Of a DNA stretch of 64,000 nucleotides, positions 44,108 to 57,458 are shown piece by piece. The notes below the pieces were generated by a model. The model made no database searches. It was not told the DNA's origin and was given only the letters and a program-made list of their open reading frames with translations. A program made the translations under genes and the position numbers. The stretch is from Polytrichum commune (lineage: Eukaryota; Streptophyta; Polytrichopsida; Polytrichales; Polytrichaceae). Each line of letters opens with the position of its first letter. Within the stretch, counting starts at the first letter, position 1. The DNA lies in assembly GCA_950295325.1 (NCBI GenBank), contig OX485806.1, positions 37,572,001 to 37,636,000 of the forward strand, given 5' to 3'.

Positions 44108-44741
44108 CAAAGTGGGTTGTTGAAGTAGACAATTCCACTTAAATTGTTGTGTCCTCGACCACTGAACTAGTGCTTGCCTGATACTAGCAATAAATATCAA
44201 CCTCCATACGACATCAAATTTAATAGTATAAACATTGCATGGATAAACCTTTACACTATTACAACTATGACAATGGAAGATCCAATGTGATGACATTAAC
44301 CCTTGAAGGATGTGGGGTCTCAATATATGGCCATATGCACTATTTATACGGGCTTCATCAAGTTCATAAATCATAGTTTACATTTTTATGTCTTTGAAAC
44401 TCTGTTGTATACATTTTTAATGTGTTTGCAACCCTACTATATACATTGTCTTGTGTCAAGGAGAAAATAATATACAGATACCAGACATTGATGATAAAAC
44501 TATAACATATGTATTTGCATCCAACGGCATCCATGTTGTGTATTTGAACTTCAATAACATCAAAGTGTTTAAATAATACATTTGAAGAATAAGTTGATTT
44601 TAAATAGGGTCGTTTTTGACATGATTAGCTAAATATGAAAGTATGCAACTCAAGCACGATATTTTTGCTTAGATGATTAGGGGTTAAGTACATGTGGGTG
44701 TGATGAGGGAAATCAATTTGTGTAGCTCGTGGGGCTACACT

Positions 44742-45075
44742 ACTACACTAAATAATCCTATCACTGTGAGCCATAGTAATTTTCTTAGAGTCCACACTAT
44801 TTTTCATAATGAGAATTAGTAGGGGCCCCAATAATTTTCAATCGGCACTAAATTTCTAGTAGAAAATTAGTGTGGGCCATAGTAAATTTTTAATCAAAAA
44901 ATCAACGTTGATGATTATTTTATTTTGTGATGCTTTTGTCCTACAAATAATATTTATTATGTTGGTCAAAAGTCTTTATGAAGACTTGGTGGAAGACCCG
45001 GAGTCTTGGACCCATGTTAATTGCACCTTGACTAGAAAATTAGTGTGGCCCACACTAATAGGACTACTTAGTGTA
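44742..45075. mobile_element. Foldback MITE, family D, copy 1
   Basis: Ends TACACTAAATAATCCTATCA and complement of right TACACTAAGTAGTCCTATTA; arms of about 40 bp. The interior has GAGTCTTGGACCCATGTTAA shared with 5110-5343. Confidence 0.7.
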
Positions 45076-45834
45076 TATGTAAAGGACATTCAATTGCATC
45101 ATCCACCTAGGTAATTGTGCTCCCAACTACAAAATCTCATCCCAACATACATCCCCTTGCAAACTAGGAAGGGTCAAAAGAATCTTGTGACTTTAAACAT
45201 TTTTATGTAACTTAGATACGTTCCAACTTCCAATTCATGCGGTCTTAATATCATTATGCTCACACTAAAACTCCTAATTCAAATAAAATCAATAATAATT
45301 TGTCCATGTGAGATAAGAGATTGTAATCATAAAAGAGTCCATCATAGGGGCTTCGATATTAGTGAGACTTTGCATGATCTTGGTGAATCCCAAGAGAGAC
45401 CACAATGGGGCCCATAACTCATATTTTAAGTAACAATGGACATATTTCAAAATCTAGACATTTTGGTTACTACAATTCTATGGGTGGATCCGTTCATACA
45501 CTTTTGATATCCTTGAATTTCATGAGAGATATGTGAAACTTCAGTGATTATTTGAAAAAATAATGTTTTTAAAACATGATAGAAAAACAACATATTTATT
45601 TTTTGATGTCAAATATATATAAGTACATGTTGAACAATGAAAATGTAGTCAAAGAAACTGCTATAATATCATCACAACCAACATTGCATATTCTATCATA
45701 GGACCCTACCATACAACCCATCGGAGGATCATTGGATAAAATTCAACATGTTATAATTATGGACTTGAACTTAGTCCAATTTACTTAAATAATAGTTCCA
45801 TTTTTAAAAAAATTATCCCCATAACGTGAACAAA

Positions 45835-45977
45835 CATTATTCAGATCCAAAACAATGTTATGTGGGACTGACAATGTTCCACAGAATATTCCACACATTC
45901 AAATATGAATATGAAGAATATTCTATGGAATATTGTCAGTCTCACATAACACTATTATGAATCTGAATAATGTTATG
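45835..45977. repeat. Foldback element, family E, copy 6
   Basis: Outer arms CATTATTCAGAT / ATCTGAATAATG and inner arms TGTTATGTGGGACTGACAAT / ATTGTCAGTCTCACATAACA form one long hairpin. Confidence 0.65.
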
Positions 45978-46359
45978 AATCATATTATTGATAAAATATA
46001 CAAAATCTAGGATTCTAGGATTTAATGAGTCAAGGTCTCCCGGAATCGCATGCACTAGGCTTACCTCGGAAAGGTGGTCAAGGGAAGTGCTCCTAGAAAC
46101 CGGAGAAACATTCTCTACTTTGGCCACATGTAAGATTCCGAGTGGACTTCTCTTCCATGGATAATAGCATAAACCTTGGCCCAAATCTAAGCCCAACTTG
46201 GACCGCAACATATTTCTCGTGCAATCACAACTTTGAGAATTCCCCTTGCTCGGGTCCACACCCTAGTTGAAAGAATTTTCCAACGTGACAAATATCATAA
46301 TCTTTCACTTGCGCTTATAAGGTAGATGTGCTTGAATCGAACATAGCATTAATCTAGAC

Positions 46360-46710
46360 ACTTATATTTGACTAGCACATATGTGGTTAGGTGTGGATCT
46401 AAGAACGGACACTAAAAAGAGACACGTGCTTGAAAGAGATTGGGCTACGTGCTCATAATATGCTCACCATTCATGCCCATTACCCAACATCATTGGGGAG
46501 ACCTATATGACCACTTTATGAGCACAAGACTCTTCACTTTGATACTGAATAAGATATTCATATGAACTCCAAAAATAAGGAAGCAAATGGTTACGAACAA
46601 AGTTGAACTTGCTAATCATCTCGTACTAATCGTATGTTTCGTATCATACGAGAAGTGGGTGCCAAGAGAGAAAAAAATATATCCAAATAACACACCTCTA
46701 CCTAACATAA
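46360..46710 (+). repeat. Dispersed repeat, family M, copy 2
   Basis: Aligns with 54690-55060 and more weakly 7140-7500 (GTTAGGTGTGGAT, TTCACTTTGATA, CATATGAACTCCAAAA). Confidence 0.5.
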
Positions 46711-49099
46711 AAGTGTTTGGCACTAACACAAACGAGGTGCTCTTTCATACTCCGGCGCCAAAACTTGTTCTCCTTGATGAAGTCCTTGGTATATTCTAGA
46801 ATGTTAAATATGACTTAAGGTAAGTAGGTAATTGTGCACCCACTTCTAGTATATTAAACAAGCGATAAGTTTCAGATGATTAGCAATTTAACATATCCAA
46901 ATCAAGGTCATAGTCAAATTCCTCATTATTTTTGGAGTTTGTATAATTATCTCATTCATTACCAAAATCAAGATTCTCCTTCTTAAGTGATCATATAAGC
47001 TTAGGTCTCCCCAATTATGCTAGTTGTTAAATCTACAATAAGTAACTATCGAAAATGGAGTCCAACCTCCTTAACACACGCATTTTTTTTTAAATTAAAT
47101 TTTTTTACTATATACAAGATACATGATACATGATATATTATATATTATACATTATATACATTATATACATTATATACAAAATTTGATCTTAGACCAACAC
47201 CTAACCATACACCTCTCAAATGTATATATACAATCAAGATGAATAACCAGATTTGGCCTGCTCACCTTAGTCGAAAGTCTTCTCAAATTTTTCAACTTAT
47301 GGAAACTCTATGTAAGTAGTATGTTTCAATGCAACATGAAAGTGAGCATGAATTAGAAAAGGCAAGTTGTAAAATTGGAGGGGAGGTTGAGGCGACCTAG
47401 AGCTACAACCTTGAAAATGGAGTGTCGGAAGTCTTCAATTGGACCTCCCTTGATTTAGTTATGATTATCAAAAGTGCATGTGTGTTGATACTTAAATGAA
47501 TATGAAGCCCCAACCCCCCCCCCCCCCCAAATTGTATTGATTAGTTAGTCTAAAGTGGTTGATAAACTTTTAGCATGTGATCCAATTTCTTTTAAACACA
47601 TGTCTTGTTTAATGTTTGTTGTAAGATATAACCAAACCACACAAATATAAAAAATAAATGTCAATTAAGATAATACCCGAATAAGGCCCACATATCTTTG
47701 AGCATGGATTGATGCCATCCAACGAGCCACTCGGGTTCATGAATAGTAGATGCCAACATCCAAATTCTTGGTTTTCGAGAAGAAGTCTATGGGCGATGAA
47801 AGCAACTTCTGGCTTCTGGTGAGGCCACGTTGCATGTGCTTTCTCGACCGTCGGATTTGACCGATGTAACCCTCTCCCCTGATCTCCTCCGTTCCTGCCA
47901 CCACTCATCCACTACTTATTAGGCACCAAAATATATTCAAAGGCATCCGGCCCCAACTACATGTAAGGTTCCATATAAATGGGACTAAGTTAACTACTCT
48001 TTCAAACAACCACTCAATGGAAAAAATATTTAAAGAGAGCTATGTAAACTCCCACTCTTAAGAGAATGCATATGGATTTGTCATACACAACTTGAGCTCT
48101 ACCTCAAGCTTGAAAGTTTGGTGAGTGAAGGTGAGAGAATTTGAACTTTCATTACATGTGTGCCTAAGATGGTGAAGCTTTGTTTCAAGATGGGTATGTG
48201 CTAGATTGATTTTCAAGCTAATTCCGGGTCAAAGTTCAACATGCAGATATATTTCCATTTGTATTGTCACCTTCATTCCCACTTACAAAACCTCACATGT
48301 TTATTCTCAAAAATTCAAGCTCAAATTAAGAGTAACTTAATGCCCATAACTTGCAAGTTTCCTTCAATATGGGCATCGGGTGCAATAATTTTAGTGGACT
48401 TCAAGCGCTTTGTTGGTATGATGTTTTAAAGCAAAAAACGATTTGTGCAATAGTTTGAACATTCACTGGGCCTTTGCGTTTGCTGAGTTTGTATTTTTTT
48501 TTAATACATTCGTTTAGGCAGGTTCAAGCATACTTCATCCTTGGGATGAAACAAATTTTCAACAACGTGCACAAAAATATAGGATGATTTTTCCTCCCAA
48601 CATGTGAATTTTTAGAATTAAGTGAAAACAATACAAGAAGGTATGAAAGTCCATCTTTCAAGACTCAACATTAAATAGGGCACCAACCATAAGAGATATT
48701 AACAAAATAAAAAGAAACGTATAAGATATTTAAGTTGGAAATAGTTTGGCATATACATGTTAACAAAAAAAGGAAAAAACCTCATGATGACATGTAGATA
48801 TATTTTATGGTTTATATTTTAGGGAAACAATGATTTTCATATGAACGAGGGTAAAAACAAATTGGAGTTAGATCCCCCCCCCCCCCCCCCTTCTCTCCTT
48901 AGAAATGAAAACCCCTAAATTTGACAAAGCTTTATGTACTATTTGAAGTTACTAAGTTAAACATTTACTGGCTTTGTCTATAGGACAGACACTATGCATC
49001 GACTTCTCTGTTTCACGAGCAAATTTCTTAACCACTTTGCGTTCACACTTGGACATTACTTGAACCTGTTACATTTGATCCAATTTATTTATTGTGGAT
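46711..49099. other. AT-rich spacer with homopolymer C tracts
   Basis: No gene recognised. Runs of 15 C (47514-47528) and 17 C (48874-48890). A TATACATTATATAC-type dinucleotide tract is at about 47110-47180. Short open frames look like chance. Confidence 0.4.
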
Positions 49100-49133
49100 G
49101 TTAACTATATATATATATATATATATAGTTAAC
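49100..49133. repeat. Perfect 34-bp AT palindrome
   Basis: GTTAAC, then alternating TA, then GTTAAC; self-complementary along its entire length. Confidence 0.95.
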
Positions 49134-49500
49134 TAGAGTTGTTTCCTAAAATAACCATGGACTGGCATGAGCAAAGTGGACAACTACACTTGTAGTCTTT
49201 CATAGTAAAAGACAGAGCCTCACGGTCTACCGTTTTCTTGTTACATGAGCACGTTCATTTACTTGGGCACTTTGCATGTCAAAAGTGAATTGACATTCAT
49301 GCCACATTGAAACTTTATGATGTTCCAAATTTCCCACCAACCTCAACCAACCACCGTTTGACACATGTCCTCTCACTTTAAAAAGAAAACATTACTGGTT
49401 GAAATTGGACATATAAGGCATAAGCTTTTCCTTTTATGTCCCCCAAAAGTGCTAATAAGCAACATGGACATGACCTATACGACACTCACTGCAAATCTAA

Positions 49501-49866
49501 CTACACTAACTACACATGGTATTTCATGTCATTGTGGTAACTTTACTAATGACATTTTTGTGAATAATTTTATAAATATTTTCATCCCAATTTACTTTTA
49601 GGTCATCCACTTTGGGTATATCATGCATCCTAACCTTTCTTTTTTGTTTGAAGTATTGTCATGAGTGATTGCAATTTGGATGGAAAATCGCTTAGTAAGA
49701 GGCAATAATCGCAACATTGTAAACCTAAATGCCCCAATTTTTCTACAAAAAATGACAAATAATGTCGGGTTCACATTTCGTGTTGGTGACTCTACATGGG
49801 CGGTTTAAAATTTAATATTGAGCAAGACAATAAGAATTGGTGACACTAAATACAATATTTAGTGTA
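49501..49866 (-). mobile_element. MITE, family A, copy 6
   Basis: Reverse-oriented copy: CTACACTAACTACACATGGT at one end, CAATATTTAGTGTA at the other, with the family's ATGACAAATAATGT and TGGAAAATCGCTTAG interior. Confidence 0.7.
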
Positions 49867-50267
49867 CTTACATGACAAAATTGAGGCAATTTTCAATATA
49901 GATCCTAGGAGTAGCTTGAAATAAATGATGGCAATAAATACCATAAACAATGTGGATTAACTTGAAGTAAGCGTTTCAACTACACATCTAGTTCTTTAAG
50001 ATGGCTCACATTTATAGTATAATTGTGCAACATGATATCTAGAACAAGGCTCTTGCAACTCTAAGAGGGATGGGTTTCACACTTGACCCAGATTTCAATA
50101 GACCTTCAGTTGTGATAGGGAGGGACAAGTCCCATTATTCCTCAAATTGTGTAGACTCTATAAATTCATTCCAACATTTGATGTGCTTGTTTGTTTTGGG
50201 TGTTTTTAAAAAAAAAATTAATGTTAAGTTATTTGTGTTTGGTAACGTAACCACATGTTGGTTCCTA

Positions 50268-50528
50268 CAAAACATAGGAGAGAGGGGGAATCATCGCATA
50301 TGAGCGTACTTCTCATCATCCAACATAAAATCCATGAAGTAGTATGTAGTCCAGAGGTCATTTTTTTTTAGTCGATTTGGCATCAAAATCAGTTTTGAAG
50401 ATAAAAAATTTGTCTAATTGATATCATGTGAGACGAATCAACAACAAACCTGTAGGGGGTCACGGTTTTATGTTGGATGGATGAGAGGTACGTTTGTATA
50501 TGGTAATTCTCTCTCCCAAAACATGTGT
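50268..50528. repeat. Foldback element, family L
   Basis: Arms of about 60 bp: left GGAGAGAGGGGGAATCATCG ... ATCCAACATAAAAT; right TTTTATGTTGGATGGATGAG ... TCTCTCTCCCAAAACATG. A partial relative lies at 38130-38345 and 38849-38890. Confidence 0.6.
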
Positions 50529-51241
50529 AGATTAGCCTTTTCACATGAAGCACGAGGGAAAAAAATCTATAGAAAGCTACGATATGGTTATGATTCAAGT
50601 TTTCCAATATAGCATGATGCTCCTATTAAATCTAACACCCAAGTAAAAACATCCCCACCAGAAGGGTATAAATCAATATTTCATCTAGCTACACTGATGT
50701 GTGCAATTAGGTTGTCGTCGTGAATAAGTTGCCTCTTTTACCCATGCAAATTATCAAGACTTATAGCTTTGTTTCTTCATTCATTTAGCAACCACGGTTT
50801 ATAGATTATTACTGCATTTTCTTATTGTGATTGCATGTATTCAAAATAGTGTGGAATGTTGACAAACTAACATGGGGCGACTTAAACATTAGTGTAGGTT
50901 TCTACTCTCACCACAATGACGAATGACTGGCACAAGCCTCAAACCTTTTGTGTACAACAAAAGGAGTCACGTGGGAGGTCACACACGTTCCGAAATGCCG
51001 GTTTCAAAACAAACTTTGGAGGTCTAAAACCTTCGTTTCCAATAAGAGGTTTATATCCAATGAAAGAGGGACCAACTTGGAAACCAAGCTCCTCAAAGTT
51101 AGGCACATGTCAAGACCAAAAATGGTTTTACCTTGGCTTACCAAAGTTTGTTTTGAAAATGGCATTTTGGAACATGTGTGGCCTCCCCTTCATTCGGCTA
51201 ACAGGGGTTCGACATAACCCAACAATTGGAGACTAGCCTTA
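50529..51241. other. Spacer with possible coding relic
   Basis: 50916-51236 is open in two frames and GC-richer (it includes GGTCTAAAACCTTCG), but neither translation is recognised; called non-coding. Confidence 0.35.
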
Positions 51242-51744
51242 GGGCCACTCCACACACGAGCCAAGAGCCGTGACCATGAAATTGTGAGAGCCAAAAAGAA
51301 AGTGTCCGAAGGCTGTCCCAACACACCTCCAAAATCATGTAGTGTGTTCACAAATCCTCAAGTGCAGTGCGAAGTCACATGCGACCAAGCCCTCAACCAA
51401 ATGCTATTTCAATGAATTCCTATTCATACAGGTCCTCAACCACGATAAACTAGAACAAATCAACAGTTATGATCATTCAGAGTGCCATGGCCTCCCAGTT
51501 TTGTGTTAGGCCCACCCCCAAGAGGTGGTTTTCGAAAATAGTCCAAGCGACCATAAAACACGATCCATTCGATGCCATGTAGGAATCTATGTAGACTTTA
51601 CATCCATCTTGCAGTCACTTATATACTCCATCGGTCCCTCGAGCACGGTGTGACGCGAACTTGGACCGGCTCCGCCTTTTCCACCAATGAGAGCGCTTGA
51701 AGTGTACTGGTCACGGGCTCTCAGCCTCGTGTGTGAAGTGGCCC
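51242..51744. mobile_element. PIF/Harbinger-like MITE 2, TTA target duplication
   Basis: 503 bp. Left GGGCCACTCCACACACGAGC; complement of right GGGCCACTTCACACACGAGG; arms extend about 50 bp with few mismatches (GAGCCGTGACCA / GAGCCCGTGACCA). TTA at 51239-51241 and 51745-51747. The terminal GGGCCA is shared with the element at 2455-3002. No coding capacity. Confidence 0.85.
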
Positions 51745-54091
51745 TTAGATTTTGTGGGCCTCACGTTGCAGATAGATATATATATTGGACTGACTGACAC
51801 TCTCAATGTTGACAGTCAGTAATGTTGACAGTCCGTATTCTTTTTGTCTGCGAAACCATTTTGGCCTGAGCAGTCGAACTTCTCCATCTCCAAAAAAGGG
51901 TTTGCGAAAACCGTTAGAGATTCTGAGCTTCAGTTTCAATCTGTTGTGGGACTCGCTCCTCGCTCGCTTTCAGATCTATCATAAGTTGGTGCCCATCTCA
52001 AAATAGGCGTCAACGTTGACAGTTAAAACACCCTCTTTCTTCTTCTTTCTTTTTTGTCGGCACAGAAGTCCATTTCGCCTCGGGAGTGGATCGCTTCTTC
52101 ACATGCGGAAGTGTGAAAGAAAACGCATATTTTTCGCATTCACCCATCACTACATTGGAGGCGTCGAGGAGCTCAAAGACCTCAACGTCCTCCTAAACTC
52201 ACTCACTCATGGAAAACTTGATGAAACATGTACATCCAAAAATGCCCTAAAATATCTCATCATTCGCGTGCATGCTTCATCTTAAATGAAAGAAGGAAAA
52301 ACTCGATCATCGACAAGCACCCGTGACACACCCCTAGTTGGAACTCCTCTTAACCTCCTCCCCTCCCCCCTCCCCCCTCCCATGCCTCCCGACTTATGTC
52401 TTTTTAACCTCTTTTTGTTTCTTCCGGACTTCATGGAGTCCACCTTCCAAAAGGAGGGAAATTTATGGATCTTATCTCGTGCATCATGGATATTCATGAT
52501 TAACATCATCACATTCACATTAGTGCATGAACATTGGTGTTTATTGATTTTAAAGTTTTTTTTTGGAGAGATCGTTTTAACAGACACTCGACCTCAATAA
52601 AATTGGAAACGGTTGTACGCAATTAGAATACACGTTTGGAGGAATTTTAATATCCAAGTATGGAGTTCGTATGCCTACTCTAGAGGTGGTCAAAGTTTGT
52701 TGACCAGCTAACGGGTGTCTCTTACATTAAGCTTGAATGTCAACTTTCAGACATGTTTGGTCCGGGATGTTGCCCACAGTACTAAAGATGACTGGATCTT
52801 GCGATGGGCAACAACCCACATGCAAGAAAATTTGGTTCCTCCTTCAAGTTTTAATGACCTTCTACAAGCTTCAAATAAAACTTGGGAACATTGTTCTTTT
52901 CCAAATTAAAACGAACTCCAATGACACTTGCACCTATCTATTCTTGAACATTAAAGACTCTCCAGCCCAAGTGACAAGCCCATATAAAGACACAATGTGG
53001 TACCACGGGGCTCCTCTTTTGAGAGCCTTGAGCCTATAGGACTCTCTTGGTAGTTATAAAGGGCAACAACCATGAAAACCATCGACAACACCTTTGACTT
53101 AGCTTTACGCCACAATGACATCTCCCCCGAAAGGGAAATGACCCAATAGTTGAGTGATGCGCTTTGGGATTCTTCAATGAGTAAGCATGTAATTTTCTTG
53201 AATCGAATTGACTCGGATCCTTGCATCGATCATACAATGTAATATGCTAACCCTATAACCTAGTGCATTCCACACGCAAGAACCTCTTTGGCCTTGTGTT
53301 ACGTCTTAGAAACAACTTCTTAAATGTCAAAGGTCACTATCTCCAGTGTATTATCTTACACATAAAGAGGAGAGTACATATCAATTTTAACTCGTGCGGA
53401 CAGTTGGCTAGGATGTGATATGGTTATTTTGTGTGGCCCCAAATTCAGGCATATCATTTCCTTCAATTTAAAGTACTTTCCACTTCAATATTGACCTAGG
53501 GATGTATTGTTGAAGGTGGAGCATTAGATTGCTCGTAGTGAATAGAAATGTAGTGGAAGAGGCATGAGAAACAATAAGGTTAGAATAAGGCCACAATGCT
53601 AGTCCGAAGAGGGATAAGAGGAAGCCCATATTGTTTGTATGAACCAAGGAAAAGAAGAAAAGCAATAATAGGCAAAGCAAGAAGAGCATGAGACCATCTC
53701 ACTCCAAGCATTGTTCATATGCCTTCGTGTATGTGTATATGCTTGTGCAATCTCGTCTCTAGTCCTATTGACTTCCAATATGTATTATACTATTTGGTCT
53801 CATTGTTTATGAACTAGGTAATCCTTGAGGTTTGGTAGGCCAGGGGTTACGTGACATAACCATTTGGGTGTCAATTCCCTTAGAGGCCCTTCGATCATGG
53901 AGACATACAATTTAGATTGAGGATGGAAGATGACAACAATTATGTTCTAGGGAAATCATCATCTTTACCAAATTTGGAATGCTCCCTTATGCACCAAATG
54001 ATTTTGACAATTGTTATTGTTTTCCAACTCATCACCAATATTGTTTGTGGACTTTAATGATATCAACACTAAACTAGCACAAATGACATAG
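51745..54091. other. Spacer, no gene recognised
   Basis: AATGTTGACAGTC-type phrases recur at 51800-52025. A C/T-rich run (CTCCCCTCCCCCCTCCCCCC) is at about 52360. Overlapping short frames on both strands give no recognisable protein. Confidence 0.4.
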
Positions 54092-54315
54092 ACTACATTG
54101 TTTTGTATAATTAGTGTGGGTTACCATTTGGAGCTATGCATTGCTATAACAATTTAGTAAGACTATCATTTTTACCCAAATAACATAAGAACTTAGTATG
54201 CACACTGAAGAATATGATATAAATTAGTGGGTAAAAAACGACAATGTCAATAAAACAAATTATAGCAACATGTAACTCCGAATGGTTACCAACATGAATT
54301 AGACAAAACAATGTA
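54092..54315. mobile_element. Foldback MITE, family C, copy 4
   Basis: Left CTACATTGTTTTGTATAATT, complement of right TACATTGTTTTGTCTAATT; arms of about 60 bp. The interior is largely self-complementary. Confidence 0.7.
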
Positions 54316-54334
54316 CATGTGCACGATGGTCTAT

Positions 54335-54451
54335 CATAGCATTATTAAGCAGTGTGCATTCGTTCAGTCTGAATATGCACAAGTTGTGACATCCCATAGT
54401 TATATTCTCGGGGCCCACATGAACAAACGCACACTGCTTAATAATGTTATG
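54335..54451. repeat. Foldback element, family E, copy 3
   Basis: Arms CATAGCATTATTAAGCAGTG and CACTGCTTAATAATGTTATG; interior TTATATTCTCGGGGCCCACA as in the other copies. Confidence 0.7.
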
Positions 54452-54689
54452 ACCATGGTAGTTTGGTAGGTCCAATAATTTGTTTTGTAGGATATCATAT
54501 TGGTATGCATGTTGGAAACCCAAAAGTCTAAAACATGTGGTCATATTTTAAATTTAAACACCCCTTTATATTTGCAAGAATAATGGTGGTCACTCAATTT
54601 TGAACCTCCCATGCCCTACAATATCCTAGATCGACATCAAGTGCAAGTCACTTCATGTAAGGTAAGCGGACCTTTCATGGTCACTTTTT

Positions 54690-55060
54690 CATATCGGACA
54701 ACTATATTTGAGTGGTGTGTGGTGAGTGTGGGGTTAGGTGTGGATGTAGGAACAAATACCAAAAAGATATGTGTTTCAAAGAGGTTGGACTAAGTGCTCA
54801 AAATGCGCTAACCATTCTAGGTTCAATAATTGATGTAATTCATGATGCTTACATAACCATTCAATGTCCATAACAATCTTCACTTTGATATTAAATAACA
54901 ATTTCATATGAGCTCCAAAATTTATGAGGAAAACGGCTACAGGCCATGATTTGATTCTGGCATTTGTCTCCCACCAATTGCAAGTTACATAACCTACAAT
55001 AAGTGGGTGCAGAGCTAAAAGTGTCCATTCAAGGCATCCTTATCTTGTCTCAATACAAAA
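54690..55060 (+). repeat. Dispersed repeat, family M, copy 3
   Basis: GTTAGGTGTGGATGTAGGAA, CTTCACTTTGATATTAAATA and CATATGAGCTCCAAAA are shared with 46360-46710. Confidence 0.5.
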
Positions 55061-55242
55061 ACTTCAATCACATGTTGGCATATCTAAGGAGCCCATTACT
55101 TACATGGTTGGCATCAAATACATTAAGCTTAAGATTCTGGTGGAGGTGTTAGACTAGCAATATAAAGCAAACATTGTATCTATGTAACAATAAAATCACC
55201 AAATTCTTGCTTTTCCATGAGATATGAAGGGGCCTTTGGTTA

Positions 55243-55398
55243 CATAACATTACTCAACACCCACCGTTTGATTAGTGGACCCTTGGAATATAACAATCCG
55301 ATGCTTGAAAAGTTGAGTTTCCTGCTCAAATTTTGAGCATCCGACTGTTATATTCTGAGGGCCCACTAAACAAACAATGGGTGTTGAATAATGTTATG
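55243..55398. repeat. Foldback element, family E, copy 4
   Basis: Arms CATAACATTACTCAACACCC and GGGTGTTGAATAATGTTATG, flanked by TA on both sides; the interior arms contain GTTATATTCTGAGGGCCCAC and its complement. Confidence 0.72.
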
Positions 55399-56947
55399 TA
55401 GATCATTTGGGTTTCTCCATCACATGTGTCAGATGCATGTCTCTATATTCAGGGTATAATTAATGAAATTCTTAAGGACATACGAGATAATATCAATTAA
55501 TCTCAAATGTGCCCTGAAATGCCCAAACATTTGGTCACTTATTGTTCAAGCATTTGCTTAGAGCGCACTTATATACCTATGTTGGCCAAGTAAGTTGCCA
55601 AGCTCATGAGAGGATGAATGTATTACATCTCTTTCTCACATTAAACTATGTCAAATGCAACCACATCATCCCTCGAGCACACCATAAATCTCAATTGGTA
55701 CAACTAAATCTCATCCAAGGCACAATGAATGGCATTCTAAAATGACATTTTGAAAACCTAATTTCCCAACCCCACGGGGAGATGTGGGGTCTATAAAGTC
55801 ATGTGCATATTCATAATTTCATATTTTCATAAATTTTAAGAAATAATATTATGTTATATTATTAAATATAATTTTATAATATTTAGTAATTTAGTAATTT
55901 TATTTTGAAACATCAAATAGGATCTTGTCTTTTATTGCACTACTTCTTAGGCACAACGCCAATAACTCGCAAGTCTCCGATTATCAAAACAAAATCGTAA
56001 TTTTGTTTTGAAAGGAGTTGTATGAGTGCAAATGGGTCTTAATATCTTAACGTATTGTATGTTGGTGTTGTGGGTCATACACTCATCAAGTGTTTTTTAA
56101 AAGCTTACCACACAAACTTGCTTCCTAATTATGAATGCCATTATTTTGCTTTAGTAAGAGCAAATGGAAGAGTTGAATTGGATAGGGAACCAAGAACATA
56201 AATTATCAAAGGTGAAGCAATTTTTTCATTGTTTTGGTCCCACCAATACAACAAATTTATATCAAGTTTGGTTTTGACGAAATTCGAGTATCTAAAAAGC
56301 CCCAAATGGCATTTAAAAGCTCAAATATTCACCCAAAGTCTATATATCTAACCCTATTATTATGGCAAACTTGCTCATGCGGGCATCACACCATACAAGT
56401 GCATAACTCTAGTATTGTTCATTCACAAACTAAGCACATTGGTGTTATGTTATGGAGTTCGATATTTTTAATTCGTTGCGCTATGGGTTACCAACGGCCG
56501 ATCCTTATAGTTATTCTCCGTTTGCCTGATTTTTATAGTAAATGACAAATGGATGTTACATCACTTGAACCTGAAGAATATTGATTTTTGGGTGGATAAA
56601 GATTGGGTTGAAGTCCATATATTCATGTGCCAAGTTTATTGTATGAAGACATGTATCATACTATCAGGATATTAAGTGCAAGTGACAAAAATTAGAGAGT
56701 AACCAAAATTCATTCAACAAATGTGACTTACATAATAGAGTTATTCCTCAATTCAACTGGAGTTCTTGTCAGGAGTTGGTTGTTTGGCAACATCCAATCC
56801 AACCTAAAAGTAAAAATACATTTTCATGTTGAGAATTTGTTGGCTATATTTAGAGTCGGTGTGAAAATTTGAGGAAAACACATTCTATGTTGGTTCATTG
56901 GAGGCCAAACTCATTTCAACAACTCTCGGCATGCCAAAGTGGGTTTG

Positions 56948-56978
<31 letters not shown>

Positions 56979-57458
56979 AAATAAACCAATATACAAACAT
57001 CTTCATTAAAAACTTCCACACCTCCTCTAAGGATGCACCAAGACCTTACCAAACATGAAAAGTATTTTATGCAAAACAACCAACTCCCGATCAAAACTCT
57101 GAATGAATTAAAAGATCACTTTAATATCCTATGCAAATTAAACTTTAAAGTTATTGCTAAAGCAGTGAGTTAAATTGTAAGTTGTCATTGAGCAATTCTA
57201 AGAGCACAATGTTGATATCACGAAGGTATGTTGACAATTGGTGGATCACAAGTACTTTATTAGGACTCACAATGAGCTCTTGAAATATAAATGTTGTGGA
57301 TTCACTTTGAATAAACATGTTTATCCAAGCCCAATCATGGTATATCATGTTTGTTTTGAATATTCTAGCATGGTTGATAATGGTAGGGTGAGACTTCTTA
57401 TGGTTGACTTAGGTAAAGGAACTCTCAATGAAGTTCAATAATCTCACCAAATGTTTTC
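55399..57458. other. AT-rich spacer
   Basis: No gene recognised. A run of 17 C followed by (AC)n sits at 56948-56980. Confidence 0.4.

Noticed and set aside
50916-51236. Overlapping 106- and 89-codon frames
   Set aside because: Two frames open over the same DNA with unremarkable composition; neither translation is recognised.
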